Part shown: positions 10,261 through 23,925 of the stretch, in pieces
Position numbering within the stretch: the stretch's first letter is position 1
Layout of the letters: each line of letters opens with the position of its first letter
NCBI GenBank assembly: GCA_038501625.1
Contig: JAZAYU010000019.1
Location: 3,246,501 to 3,310,500 of the forward strand
From: Corbicula japonica
Taxonomy: Eukaryota > Mollusca > Bivalvia > Venerida > Cyrenidae
Direction: 5' to 3'
DNA length: 64,000 nucleotides
Made by a program: the position numbers and the translations under genes
Notes under the pieces: model-generated
The model's database searches: none
Seen by the model: the letters and a program-made list of their open reading frames with translations, nothing else
Told to the model about the DNA's origin: nothing

Positions 10261-11076
10261 TGTTTAACAGGTTTGTGACAGTTGTTTTTCCAATTATAAG
10301 TCCAAGAGATAGTTCACTCTAGTAAAAACATGAGGAAAATATTGCAACTTGACGATAAGGATACATAACTCTGAGTCAACTAGCATTGTTTTTCTGTGGT
10401 GAGGATATAAACAAAGAAGTCAATGTCGTTTGCGTTTATCTAGTTATATTGACTATTAAACCTTCCCTTATTCGCTTTAAATATTACTGTTTACACCATC
10501 GACGAGTCTGTTGTATAGAGTAAAAAGTAAACAGTCCTTAATAATTGTGTGCATTATCTGAGATTAACTACCTCTTACTTCCTACAGTATAATAATTATA
10601 TATGACATGTGACTCAAACTCTGATACTGTGGACCAATCGCGCTAATTTTGTTTTATGAAGCATGGTATTGTGTTCAGTTGCCTGGATATAAAGTGCTGT
10701 GCTTTGTTATGTCACGAGGAGATGTGTTGTGCTGTGTTTTGTTGTTTTGTTTGTGCTGTGCTGTACTTCTTGTGCTGTTTATGTGTGTCTTCGACTGATT
10801 TAAACTAAGAATACCATAAAAAGTGAAATACGCAAATCAGATAAGTCACATGCAGAACACCCCCACCTCACAGAAAAGCAGAGAGAAAAAACAACATAAC
10901 AAACAAGAAAACAAAGAAACAAAATAATAATCTTAGTGGTATCGTTTTGGATCTGTCAGTGGGCAATTATTATTTGCCACTGGGGTGTATGAACCTACTA
11001 TGGTTCAATGACGCAAGTTCGATACCGGTAAAGATTAACATACCAAACAAACAGGATGTCGAGTATTCAAGTTTGC

Positions 11077-11111
<35 letters not shown>

Positions 11112-11172
11112 AATGATGATGGTGGTTGAGGTGGTGGTGGTAATGGTGGTGGTGGTGACGACGACGAAGAAG
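11077..11172 (+). repeat. (GAT)n / (GGT)n / (GAC)n triplet tract
   Basis: About 11 GAT triplets followed by GGT, GAC and GAA triplets. It produces an Asp-rich frame on one strand and a His-rich frame on the other. Neither has context of a gene. Confidence 0.8.
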
Positions 11173-12078
11173 AAGTAGAGATGGTGATGCTGATGATGAC
11201 AAAATTATTATTATCTGACCTTTAAATGAGCTACAATAATTTGACCTTAAATAATCGAGAACTTTTAGTTTCAAATAAATAGAAACATTTAAATTGTTAT
11301 ACTTTAATTTTCGAATGACTTTTAATATGGGTTTTCTTTACAATAATTTGTTACCTAACACCAAGTCTGTCCCAGATACCAGTCTCTTGTCCCCATTTTG
11401 ACACACAAACTGCCCTAATAATTACAAATATCTGTCATATAAATTAAAGGTTTCGCTATACATTTTTTTCTACTTGTTGCATGAGAAAATAAATTATTAA
11501 ACATTAAACGTCAATTTAAATTCTTTTCGTAACAAAGATTTCCACAATTACAGACGGTAATGACCGATGTTTTTGTGAATTATTTACATAAATAGAACCT
11601 ATTGCTGTTTTGATAATTGAACAACAATATTTGACAACCTGTCTTTTGACGCTTTTCAGTTCACTGGCTCTTTTAAGACTACTCATTATGTTAATCTACA
11701 AAAGAAATAATTGACAGAGACTCTCTATCACCAACAAATCTTAATCCCATTATGGATTTCTATCATAGATTTTACACTTCTTAATCCATTTAATAGTTCT
11801 CCTACATTCATAATAGCTCATTTTCAATTCATTCATAACAATATTAAAACACGTGTTTCAGGAACAACCTACTTTTCTTAACGTCTTATTTAAACGCATT
11901 CTACCTTCCTATCATTATTTATTAATATTGGAAAAAAAAACAAAGTCGCTCTGAATGCGAAGAAATCTGTAAATGAACTGGATTAGATATTAACGTAACT
12001 CAATATCACTGTTTGTCAGTTAGACTATACATCTCATTACATATCAATATTTATAACTTGATCCCCGAAGATCATTTT

Positions 12079-12113
12079 CATTGGTCACTTGTGTTACCGC
12101 CAATAAATATAAA
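12079..12113 (+). promoter_or_regulatory. CCAAT and TATA boxes of the P450 gene
   Basis: CATTGG (reverse CCAATG) lies at 12079-12084 and TATAAA at 12108-12113. The usual 25-30 bp spacing would put the transcription start near 12138-12143, about 45-50 nt before the chosen ATG at 12187. This also argues against an in-frame ATG at 12133. Confidence 0.55.
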
Positions 12114-12186
12114 GGCAGATGAGTTTCTGATAATGTTACTTTTTGTATCTGACTTTCTTGGAACTACTTTCATATCCAACACTACG

Positions 12187-15100
12187 ATGTGGACAATAAT
12201 TCTGATATGTATTCTTGCGATTCTACTGGTGGTTTTTTATTGGTAAGTTATTTTTCGTAACTTACCATGATTTGGATTATTGTGGATCTTGCATTTAAAG
12301 CTTTTAAAGAAATACTTAATGGGTTTTTAATTAATTTATTAAACACGCTCTTGATAGAATTCGCGCCTAATTAAACGAGAAAATGAACTAGACGTAAGAT
12401 CATAAAACAAAACTGCGATTGGAAACCATTTTCAACTCTCAAGCATCCGATCGGCTGAAATGGAGAATAGTTTTAGTTTTATGATCTTGCGCACAGTTTT
12501 ATGTGACTAATATTTCTAAATTTAAAAAAGGAAATAAAACGATAAAATGGTTGTTCTCTTTATCTAACACAATTTAAGATTCATTTCGTAAATAAAAAAA
12601 TGAAAACATTCTTAATTAAAAAAAGCATAACAATTTAGAAACTATTTTTTCCGCGTAGCTGCAGTCTCGATTTTTAAGTGGTGGAAAATCTCAGTCTGCA
12701 ACAAATACGTTCATACAGAGGAATTCCGTTCATGTATGATAAAATATATGAGAGTAGTGGACGAGCACGAGTGACAAGAATATAATACCGACTTGTAAGC
12801 TAGTAACGTCTTGTTGCGAGAGTTCGGATAACTTTTTTTATTGTATGTATTTAGAAATCAACGATGTGATTACGTGAAACGTTTTATGCGATATCTTCAT
12901 TTATTCAGGCCCCTGTCTCAGGGCAACAATAGTTATAAATGATAATTTTAAGCAACTCAAATAAACAATATAACATCAGAATATAAACTATTTTGCAATA
13001 CAAATTGATGCATGTTCTCTTAATAATATATAGATACCCTATGATACTAAGGGATATATCTTGCAGTGATGGTAACGTATATCAGGACTATCCGATCTAA
13101 CTTTTTTGGGTTGTCCCGGCTAGCTCAATTGGTTGCGTTGTCGGAATTGTAGGGCTAGGCGCTGTCGCTGTGACGGTGCGTGTTCACTCACATGTAGAGA
13201 CAATATCATTCAAAATACGCTTACTTTGTATTCTTTGTTTTTAAGAACCATCAAACTAAGGACTGTCGCAAGTCTTTGTAAACCCAAATAGCTCGTAAAA
13301 TCTTTATTTGTTTCTATTATTTATGGCGACACCTTAAAGAAAACAGGTCAGCATACTTCGTATTACACTATTGTTCCGCTGTACAAGTTTAACTTTTCTC
13401 AAATAAATGGTTTAAACTGACAATGCAGCAATAGATACACATTGGAAGAAAGAAATAATAAAAAATGCGCAAACCTTAATTTGTCCGAAAAAATTGTTTT
13501 GTGATTACAAAAGCTCCGGTTCGGTTTAAGCTTAATCCCACAGTGAGCAACTGTGATTACTGAAACCGGAACTTCAATCGTCCCGAAACCAAGGACGTAC
13601 GAGAACTCACAAAAGCGGATACAATTTAAATTCATCATTACATAATACGGATCTGTTTAACAGAAGCTAAAACGTATCATTTAACGGACACGAAGGAGTG
13701 CATAGCCTTATATATCGAAACAATAAAACTTGTTGTCACTAAACAATTTAAATCACAAACTTATTTGAATGACGAACATTCACGTTAAATGCATCTACGT
13801 ATCTGATTGTTAATTTACAAATTAAATATAAAATGTTATCAAGCCATTCAAGCAGTTGTCAATATCCCAAAGTGATGCATGATCCAAACATTTCCGCAAG
13901 GAAGATTAAAACCTACACATTAACGATCTCAAAACAATGCGATCATTGAAGAATAGTATTTACACTGTTCTACAAACAGAGTTATGTCAATTGAAATTTT
14001 ATACACGTTTACTCCTACAATTCCGGTTTGCATTTATTGATATAAAATACAACAGTTTTGATTGTTTTTCGAACAATTTAATGTTTTTTGTGCTATATAT
14101 GGAATGGAGTTCTTCAATAAAGTTGGCGGAAATCAGCGCATTGTTCGTGAGAAGATTACTTCGTCAATTCGTACGCACCACGCTTTTGAGAACGTCTACA
14201 TGCATTATAAATATTTCATTGCGAAAACAGTCTCTCTACGCAGCCTACTAGGATGAAGTTAAATTATTTGTGTACATGTAAACTACTGGAATTGCGGTGT
14301 TATCGCATTGGACTGTATTTGCGCAGGAAAACACGTAAGAGCGTCTCCCCGGCGCTTGTGTCCCACTTTGACCGTAAATTGTTAATCAGCGTTTAAAAAC
14401 TCGTTTTACCATAACTAACTCATGACCGACGTTTGACAACAACGGTATAAAAAGGTATATGCATTAACTGAACTGTAGATTCAAAACACGTTTCTCCACT
14501 ACTCACGATCATTTTAAGATATGTTCTAATAGATGAAAAGGAAACTTTGAAGACCTTAAACGACCTTATAGCATTATACAGTTCACATAGAAAATTACCA
14601 CAATATTTAATAATCTGATAACTCGGCTAAAATATATTTGTGATTTTATAGCATATTATCTAAAATTTTTAAACAAACAAAAGTAATTTCCAAAACAAAC
14701 TCCTTCCAGCATTTATATCATCGGAAATTTTTTAATGCACGTACTGCAACATATAAAAAATAAACGGGTAGAACAAAGGGACGAACAACCTTTCATAACT
14801 ATTTGTTTCAGCTTATTTTGTACGGAAGCTTAAAATGATATCCAATCTGATATAAAAACCATGCGTTATCCATATTTTCATAAAATTCTTGTGTTAAAAA
14901 GATTATAATTAATCGGTTCTTCTTTTACCATGGATGAGTTTCTAGTTTAACAGTGTCAACATACTTTGTGTCTATCTATGGTTGCGATTTAATTTCGTTT
15001 ATCTGTCTCTTATACTTATCAATATGTAATATAGATTTGTATTAATTAGATATTACGAATTTGAATTACGAAGCTGCCATCATTAAATAAAATGATTACT

Positions 15101-18100
15101 GTTAATATTGCCAATTTAGAAATATTTGTAGTATTCTATATAGTCTAAGTTTTGGACTGGGAGGTAATTAGTGTGCGTCGGTAAGTGTGTTCACATAACT
15201 GTGTTTGTTTTTTAACAACTTTACGAAAAATGTCATTAGCAGCCACACAAAATAACAAATGCACATGGCAGCTGGTTATAGTTACCAAGGTCGACAACCA
15301 GGTCGCAATTACTACCAGACACTAATTTGTTACTATCAACTAACCAATTTATTCTAACGCGATAATCAGTTTATTATAACTTGATAATACAGGGGTTATA
15401 TTAGGAATATTTCTATTTTGAACAGATACAAATAACTGTTCATTTAAGTAACAGTAAATTAATCTATTTGCAGGCAAAGGCGATCGCAAATGAGTGTATT
15501 TAGAAAGATGGGAATCCCGGGTCCATCTGGGAACTTTCTGTTTGGCGACATACTCTCCTTCTGGAAAACGGTGAGCTCACGCATATATACACACAAAACT
15601 AACCAACTAGTTGTTTGCATGGAACGTTAGTTGCAAAACATATCGGGAAGGGTTCAAGTACTTGCAATAAAATACCCTGGAAGCTTTTCAGTATAAATTT
15701 ACTTCCGATTAATATAAATAACAATGAAAGAACTCGAGCGGATTACGTAAACATGACTTATATTTGATACGGAAATGCCGTCATCTCGCTAATGAATCAT
15801 TATTTAATAGATAAGTGTAAGGTGGCCTCACCGCAATAGTTTTACCCCTTCCGATCGGATAAAGGATAGCTATAAATCAAGCTGTTTGTTATGAAAATCA
15901 GAAAAAAACGTGTTATTGTACGTAAGAACACTGCATGCACTACTAAACGTAAATATTTAATACCCGTAATGAAACAAAGAAACAAACGGGATATATTCCC
16001 TCAGCAGGTTTAGTAATTAGACTGTTTCTATACGTCAACTTGTGCAATTTTAAAAATTCTATCTGCTTTTATTCTGCTGTGAAACTGAGCAGATTTTTAA
16101 GTGGTATTTTGAAAAGAAAAAACAACAACATATTAATGGTTAACTCCCTAAATCTAGTCTCGATATTATCCAAAATTGTTGTTTAAATCTATACATTGTG
16201 AACGTTGTCAAATCTAAATTGGCGTGACAGCGAAGCTGTAGCTATGGTATCAGTATCGAGCATTATCCCAGTATCTATTTTTAGCCGATGTTTAGACAGC
16301 ACATGAAATGGGCGCAGGAATATGGCAAAACCTATGGATACTTCGAGGGACCAAGTCCTGTAATTGTTACATCAGACAAAGACATACTAAGCGAGGTGTT
16401 TGTGAAGCAGTTTAAATCTTTCCATGCAAGAAAGGTATGTACATGTTCATACGTATTTCACTTGCGAACTGCAATTAGACAAACTAAGGAATAACCATTA
16501 TATTTAAGACTTCAAGTTCTTCTAAAGTTGGTTAAAAGTTTGCATTTATGAATTTATCAACCCTTTCTTGCGATCATCATTTATATACGTAAGATATAGT
16601 TGTTTTTTTTATCATTTCGATTAAAATTAAATAAGGCAATAAAAACGCAAACACAATAAAACCAGAAATGTTATAAGGTCCTTTTACTTCAAGACTCATA
16701 AATTATATTGTATGAAAAACAAATACATACTTTACGGTTATGCTGATGTTCTGCTATAAGGCCATGTTCTTGTAATATTGTCATTCATTTCGTTAAAAAA
16801 AACGAAATGACAACAAAAATTTGTTTAAATAGTGAAGGTTCTAATGAGACGTTGTCGCCTTCAGAACTCTGGACTGATGTTAATGTGTTCGGATGTTTCA
16901 GATTTTCCCGGTACAGGTTGACCCAGATAAAGATGAAGAGGTCCATATGTTCTTTGCCCGCGGTGAACGCTGGAGGAGACTAAGAAGCATAGCCAATCCT
17001 GCCTTCAATACAAGCAAAATGAGACTGGTGAGTGAGCAAACAAGGAACACGATTCAATTATAAGTTCCCGTCCAAAAGGCCAGAGAAAAAAATATTAGAT
17101 TCTCATCCGGATTTTGGGAAAACAGGGGGGCGGGTGGACACTTTTTAATTTTTATTTTTTATTAACGAAACACCTGAGAACAGAAGCAAAAACTAACTTA
17201 AAAATTTCAAGACAATGGCATTTATAGTTACCAGAACATTTGGTGTAGAATATTCTCCATCTTTTCAATTTCTTCCAATAAATCATGATAACAACTTACA
17301 AAAGTAGCAGGTTGTTGCCTATTCTTGCTTGAAAAGCCATACCAGTCTTTCATAGTGACACTATTACCTTCGGAAAGCCTTGAAATGATGAACATTTTAT
17401 TTTATTATTGTTAGCCATGTTTTTTTTCCATATCCGATATGGTCTAAACCCTGTTCTGTCCGGAACAGAATATTTTCCGATTTTTTTTACCAATAATTTT
17501 TTGGGGGGCGGGTGGTTTTGGACAGGGGCGGGCGGGGATGAGAATCTAAAATATTTTTTTCTATTGCCTAACAACCCCATCGTCACCAAAACTTAAACCA
17601 AATGTTTTAGACAAACTTTCATAAATAAGGTTGGGGTCGGAAGATATTGTATTCCTAATAAATTATATCAGCTTAAGTCAAGTCAAAGTTTTTGAAATAA
17701 TTTACGCCATTAAAAGTTATTTTATGATAAGGAACTTTACTCTGTATAACTCAAGTTAAGTCAAAGTTTTTGAAATAATTCACGCCCTTAAAAGTAATTT
17801 TATTATAAAGAACTTTACTGTATGAGTGTTTGCATTGTTTCCTCTAATTCCATGACGTTACGATTTTTAATATGTCAGCAAGTTCAATTGACATACATGA
17901 CTGTTTTCATTCAGAAATGAACATTCTTTTGTTGAATTGTTTTCTAATTTTACCTTCAGTGTGCTATTTTTTCCGCTCATTATGTAATTACAGAGTTAAA
18001 ATAGCATTCTTATCCTTGAAATTATGGCAAAGTTAAGCATTCTCAAATACCTTACAAATATACTAATTTACCTTACATGGTAATCGGCATTTCAGGAAAT

Positions 18101-21100
18101 CGATATGATAAATTGGTGGATATAATTTATTAAATCTACCTGCTGGGGGTTATTGCATTTATTTAAATTATTTTAAATTTTATTTTTTCAGTGCCCAAGC
18201 ACTTGTGGACAATTTTACCATTAAAAATTAAAACGATCTACTTTACATCGATTGTGAAATAAATGTTTATGGGTTGAAACCAGTACTCGCTCCGTTCTAC
18301 TTGCTGTGTTTTGTCTGCTCTTATTATAATTGTACAGATCGTAAAATAAGGTCATTTCTCATTTCAGATGTCACCAATGATAAACAAGCAAATAGATAAA
18401 TTTCTGAACGTCGTGGACGACAAATGTGTCCAAGAAGAAGAATTCGATATTTATGAGTACGTATGGCGAATATGGCTTAAGAAATATATAAAAAAGTAAC
18501 ATTACTAATAAAGGCCAAACATTATAATTTTGAAATAGATACAAGTAACTCATGAAAAGTATTTCTTTTTTTCCAAGCTCATTTATCGCCATAAATCGAA
18601 CATAAAAACTCGTGACAATTAAATAGCATGAGAAGTCTCTTTAATGATTTAGAACTGGTTTTATTGTATGACAGAAAGCGTATTAAACCAATATAAAATG
18701 CAGTTAACAAATAGCTTCAAATCCTTTTTAGTTACCTTCAACGACTTACTTTTGATACAATTGCAAAATGTGGATTTGGACTGGAAGCTGACTCGATACG
18801 CAACCCAAATGACGAATATCTACTTAACTGCCGAGGAGTCATAACCGATACCACAAAAAGACCAATTTTATTCTTATTTGGATGTAAGCACATATTATAT
18901 CGTCAATGTTTATCAAACAGAAATAATTTGCCATGTATTTTGCCTTATGCTTCATGTCCTATTTATTTTATTTTTATCATAAATGTTATTCCCAGCATTT
19001 CGTCTATAATTTTTAACTATAACGAAATCTGCATTTAACGAAAATATGCTTGTAAAAAGTTGTTTTTTCATTTATTAAAAACATAACAGAGATCACAATA
19101 AAGTCTTGATTTTCAGTTAATAAATAACACTGTTTTTACAGTTATATTTCCAACTCTCCATCGACTGTGGATAATGGTATATTATTTGATGGGAAAACTG
19201 AAGTTTAACCCGGTGATATGGTTGGAAAACAGGCTTCAGTCTCTTGTTCAAGATAGAAAATCATCAAACAAGGTACTTGAAGTTACATTATCTATCTAAC
19301 CCTGCACCCGCCCCCCCCCCCACACACACACACCAATCAACTAAAAAAAATAATTAACATAACAAGGCCCTTCCTCAAAGTTTCTATCAACTAACCAATT
19401 TATTCTAAAGCTGAACTGATTTTTGGACAGCCATGATTTAAGCGCAATAGTTTAGACCGCAGCGACGCTATTTCCGGATAAAATATGATTAAGCATATCT
19501 GAAAACAGTAATAGCACAGTGAGGAAAGCTCTATTTAGCTGTAACACTCTCTACTAATCCCTTTGACATTTTCCTAGATTATCGTGGGTGTACAACAATT
19601 TGTAGAAGACCAACTTGCAATACAATTTATTGCAAACTGTGAGCATTACAGGTCAGCATGGGGGCATTCAGCCCACCCACACCATGTATAACGTTATAAC
19701 GTCCGTTAATTGAAATTTAGGATTTGGAGAAAAATAAGGGTAAACACATAACATTTTTTGATAGTAAAACACACCATGTGTTGCCCGATTCGCCCCTTAC
19801 AAACACACACGTTTGTTTTTCAAAATGAGTTCAGTAGGTTGGGTAACTCGATGTTAACAACGAAACTTTAGGAAATGTACTGTAGGTTGGGTAACTCGAT
19901 GTTAACAACGAAACTTTAGGAAATGCACTGTAGGTTAGGTAACTCGATGTTAACAACGAAACTTTATGAAATGTACTGTAGGTTGGGTAACACAATAGGC
20001 AACGAAACTTTAGGTAATGTACTGTAGGTCGATGTTAACAACGAAACTTTAGGAAATGTACTGTAGGTGGGTAACTCGATGTTAACAACGAAACTTTAGG
20101 AAATGTACTGTAGGTTGGGTAACTCGATGTTAACAACGAAACATTAGGAAATGTACTGTAGGTTGGGTAACACAATAGACAACGAAACTTTAGGTAATGT
20201 AATGTAGGTTGGGTAACTCGACGTTTACAATGAAACCCCTTTCTTTGCAGAGAGAGACCTACGACCTGCTGGAACTATTTTTAAATTCGGAGTACGACCC
20301 AGAAAGATCCGAAATGGACCAGATTTCCGACTGTGAAAATAACGTGAAATTCATTCCTAAACAACGCTTCTTGTCAACTCAGGTATGAGGACAGCTGTTT
20401 AACTCCTAATAGTTCTCATGTGAAATACTATTTCTTATAACTCTTAGAATGGTTTGCGTTGACATCAAGGCCAGAAAATAGGTTTAGTAAATGAAATACT
20501 GTTCTTATGTAAACGCAATATAAGTTTTTTGAAAGCGTTTCAGAATGTGGAGGTAATTAGAAAGGCGTTTTACATTATTAAATTAAATTTGAAGATGGTA
20601 TTTGGGCACTTCTAATTCTCAAAAGCATTATGTAATGAAGCGGCTATTATAACTCTGTCAGCCAATGTGGCAATTCTTGATATGTAAATCTGTCTTTCTA
20701 TACTATTCCTATTACATTGCAGGAGTTAGGTTCACAGTGTTTGTTGTTCCTTCTATCTGGATACGAGACAACCAGCACCACTCTGGCATACGTGATGTAC
20801 GAGATGGCAATGAACCCAGATCTTCAAGCTACTCTACAAGAAGAGATTGATAAATATTATCCTGATGATGACGATAAAGTTGAATATGACAGTGTGATGA
20901 AAATGGCTTATCTGGACATGGTCTGGAACGAAACGTTACGAAAATATCCTCTAGCAAGCACGTATGTATCAGCTGTAATTTTGTGTGTTTGATTGATCAG
21001 ATATTGAGATAATCTAATCCTGTTGAAACAATGCCCTATAAACCGCTGTTGACGGGATCGTATAAATCGTATTAATCTGTTAATACCGCATTGATAATTC

Positions 21101-23533
21101 CGTGATCGTATTAATATAAAAACCATCGTTTCAGTGGATCACAATTTTAATGCCCCTTGTTGATTATCGAGTGCCACTCAACCCAAGGTTACGCTATGTA
21201 GGAAGTAATTACCATTACTTTCTATGAACCGACTCAACCAATACTGAGCTTGAAATATTTTCATTGGTTCCGTGTTTGTTTCCCCAAAGTTATTCTTCTG
21301 TATGTTTATTTGCATCACATTACGCGGTTTTCTACAATTCTCTGCCACCTATTCCCTAAATAGGTAATTATCAAAACATTTCATTAGATGGCATAACGTA
21401 GTTTTCTTACCATAGAATAGCCTGTCCATAGTTAGAAAATATGGAATTTTCAACGTGTCAGAAATAATCCTTAAATGGTTAAAACTGTTTTACAGTGTCA
21501 TAGCGAGACAGTGTATGCGAACAGCGAAGGTTGGAGACTATCAGATCGAGCCTGGGACAATTATTCAAGCTAATGTATGGGATCTTCACTATGACAAAGA
21601 CACGTGGGGAGAAGATACTTATAAGTTCGATCCATTAAGGTATAGTAGCTTCTGTTTTCGATTCAAACAATTATTGAATGCCAGAATATGTAGTTACATG
21701 TATATCACATTCAAAGGCATTTAGTAGCCTTCTACGCTAAATGATTTAACAATCAACTTATGGATCTTAATTCTTTTAAAGAGTTCTCTTACACTGTTCT
21801 AATGTTATTTCTGTTATGGATGTCCATCACTTATACATGTTTCGTATATACGGAAATGCTTTTTTCTACAATTTTAAAGCTCATTTGCTATTATATAAAT
21901 CATAGCTATGCTAAACAAAACCTTTAATGTAATCATAGGTCACGCAAGATCATATAATTTGCATCAAAGTCCCATTGTATCACATTAACAGCTTAAAATG
22001 GATTTGCAGTCAAATATTTACTTTGGAATGTTACCTATTACGACAGTGTGATATTTTGAACAATGTAGGATCTCTATTAAAAAGATACTTTAGTGTCCTA
22101 TATACCCCCTATCGTGTTCGATTCAAAAGGAAGCGTTTAACCTCATAACAATTAAAAAGACCTTCACTGATAGATTATTGTAGGCAAACTTATAGACATA
22201 TGCGATTAAAGAAATCTGAATATGCCATTGTGATATTAGCAAAATTAGTATATGCTTTGCAAGTGGCCTTTGTGGGGTATTAAATGTAATCGAACAATTT
22301 AAATTGTTATTTTAAATAGAAATGAATTCAGTTGATCTGTTAAAAAAACTCGTAACAGATTTGATTCCACATTGAAATATGCGTTTTGATATAACATAGA
22401 TACGTTCAATCTATTGTTATAACACCTACTTGATTTAAAATTTATATAAAATGCTGCATCATCGTTTTCTTTTTATTTATTTGGGAAAACGAACCGACTG
22501 ACCAGATATGTAGAATTAGGTTGATGAATTTAAAAATAATAATAGTTCTTTTTATTGCGTACATGTGTGTTAATATGTAAAGGGTAGTTTACGCAATAGA
22601 AATAACGTACTAGGGTCATCATGCTATTTTTTAAACACAGAAAAGTTTTATGAAATTCAAAGATTATCAGTTTTAATATATACGATACATAATCTCGTAC
22701 TTTATATATGTATATTTTTTTATTTATGGCATGATGATTAATAGTGGAACAGTCTTGCCAAAGTAGGCTAAAAGAGGCTTAAACCGACTGACCTAGTCCA
22801 CTAGGGATATGTAAACATTCACATTGATGATATAAAGGTGACCGGTCATTATTAGGACAAATATATTAAATTTTTTCAAATATCAAAATTAATAATATAA
22901 AATGTAGAAGACCTATAAACAAAGTAAATGCGATATAACCGTAATATTCTTACTTAGTCGACGTACAAGTGAATACATCTAAAGCTAACGTTTTTACAGC
23001 TTTTCTAACGCAGTCGAATTTACAAATAACAGATCCTTACATAAACTGACACTCCACTCCGCGCAATTCGTTCCTTTCCCTATGCATTGTATAGTTAACC
23101 ATTACTAAGGAATTGGCGTATTCCACCCTAACAAGGCTGGACAAGATGATAATGTCTCGGACGAAATTACTAGAACAGTTGACAGAACAGTTTTATTGCA
23201 AATCAGTTTTCTGAAAAACATTCGTAAGCAATAAAACTATATAACGTTCTTATTCAAACAATATTTTGTATTTTATTTCACAGATTTAGCCCAGAAAATA
23301 AAGCGAAGCTCCATCCTTGCGCATGGATGCCTTTTGGTCACGGTCCACGGAGGTGTGTCGGTCTTCGGCTTGCGCAGTTAGAGGGTAAAATGACCATTGT
23401 ACGGACATTAAGAAAATATACAGTGCTTCCGGGAAGGCAGCTTGAAACAAATAGTGAACTGAAGATCATTGAAGGGGCGACAATATTTCCGCAAGATGGC
23501 GTACAAGTTAAACTGATAAGGAGATCTTGTTAA
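12187..23533 (+). CDS. Cytochrome P450, CYP3 clan (CYP3A/CYP5-like), 521 aa
   Basis: Microsomal haem-thiolate monooxygenase, expected to oxidise lipophilic substrates with electrons from NADPH-P450 reductase. Coding exons are 12187-12242, 15474-15570, 16285-16434, 16902-17027, 18368-18456, 18732-18883, 19142-19272, 20251-20382, 20723-20961, 21496-21639 and 23284-23533. All have GT-AG borders and matching phases, totalling 1566 nt, a usual P450 length. In order one sees an N-terminal membrane anchor (residues 1-19), the proline hinge GIPGP (32-36), WRRLR of helix C (125-129), the I-helix SGYETTS (323-329), ETLR of helix K (381-384), FDPLRF at the PERF position (435-440), and the haem loop [10 protein letters not shown] with Cys463. 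The segment [13 protein letters not shown] resembles CYP3A and thromboxane synthase. The start fits the TATA box 74 bp upstream. Subfamily and substrate cannot be set from sequence alone. Confidence 0.93.
12392..12493. mobile_element. Hairpin MITE in P450 intron 1
   Basis: AAGATCATAAAAC on the left pairs with GTTTTATGATCTT on the right. The interior has GATTGGAAACCA, CAAGCATCCGATCGGCTGAAATGG, degenerate forms of the 33.5-kb hairpin (given here only as landmarks). It lies 150 bp after exon 1. Confidence 0.6.
13111..13192 (+). other. tRNA-like segment, possible SINE head
   Basis: TAGCTCAATTGG at 13121-13132 is a perfect match to the RNA polymerase III A-box pattern. About 50 bp on, GTTCACTC (13182-13189) is a damaged B box. 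The cloverleaf cannot be completed, so this is a tRNA-derived relic and not a working tRNA. It lies in P450 intron 1. Confidence 0.3.
17078..17568. mobile_element. 491-bp TIR element in P450 intron 4
   Basis: Ends of about 31 bp are inverted repeats. The left reads GGCCAGAGAAAAAAATATTA then GATTCTCATCC, and the right is its complement with GGCAAT in place of GGCCAG. Both ends are followed inward by a G-rich/C-rich GGGCGGG patch in opposite orientation. No clear target duplication is seen and no protein is encoded. Confidence 0.65.
17670..17825 (+). repeat. Two tandem copies of about 80 bp
   Basis: Two copies share AAGTCAAAGTTTTTGAAATA, then ACGCC, AAAAGT, TTTATTATAA-like and GGAACTTTACT words. 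They lie in P450 intron 4 next to the 491-bp element. Confidence 0.7.
19305..19333 (+). repeat. Poly-C / (CA)n tract
   Basis: A run of about 12 C followed by about 6 CA repeats in P450 intron 7, 30 bp after exon 7. Likely length-polymorphic. Confidence 0.8.
19831..20235 (+). repeat. 48-bp minisatellite abutting P450 exon 8
   Basis: About nine units of 48 bp of the form TGTAGGTTGGGTAACTCGAT, then GTTAACAACGAAACTTTAGG, then AAATGTAC. Several units are shortened (loss of CTCGAT or of GGTTGGGTAA). The last unit ends about 15 bp before the acceptor of exon 8 at 20250, so the array replaces most of the region where a branch point would lie. Confidence 0.85.
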
Positions 23534-23868
23534 ATAGTTTTTAAATTCTGACTTCGGAAACTAAGCATAAAACTGCCGTATACTAGAAATTGCGAATGAA
23601 ATTTTGCCCGGTGCCATAATAACTGTTAGTCAAATAATGTACTTGCTTTTTCTTCATCGTTTTTGCTGGAGATATTTCATCTTATTACAAGCACAATCAA
23701 AGTAATGGTAGGCCATGAACCACCGGTATCAACAGATTAAAAAACAACAAACAATTTTACAATGTGCTCGTCCCGGCAATGATAAACCTAAAGTGCTGTA
23801 TTTTCTTATGTTGCTATTTATTTATTTGTGAATGTATATATGTACAAGCTATGCTTGATAACTCTATA

Positions 23869-23874
23869 AATAAA
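23869..23874 (+). promoter_or_regulatory. Candidate polyadenylation signal of the P450 gene
   Basis: AATAAA, 336 bp after the stop codon, is the first canonical hexamer downstream. The hairpin MITE begins about 50 bp later, so the predicted transcript end lies next to or inside the hairpin. Confidence 0.4.
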
Positions 23875-23925
23875 ACGCATATCATGTTTGCAGGATATAC
23901 CGGCATTTTCACTATGACCATCAGT

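Larger units (their letters stand above)
9943..12078. other. Intergenic region upstream of the P450 gene
   Basis: No gene is supported. It contains a small perfect hairpin (10195-10260), a stretch of TGCTGTG-rich low-complexity sequence at about 10690-10790, a fragment around 10957-11010 with the words GTCAGTGGGCAA and TTGCCACTGGGG that also occur in the duplicated element at 42.8 and 48.1 kb, and a (GAT)n tract. Confidence 0.4.

Noticed and set aside
11035..11274. His-rich minus-strand and Asp-rich plus-strand frames
   Set aside because: Products of a (GAT)n tract without start context, introns or homology.
12013..12186. Upstream in-frame extension of the P450 start
   Set aside because: The extension overlaps the CCAAT and TATA boxes, and the ATG at 12187 begins a standard membrane anchor.
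13937..14251. 104-codon frame in P450 intron 1
   Set aside because: No recognisable domain, overlapped by another open frame of similar length, and inside an intron of a complete gene.
20860..20885. DDDDK motif in the P450 (protease-site-like)
   Set aside because: It is a surface loop between helices J and K in an acidic stretch; no functional meaning is implied.
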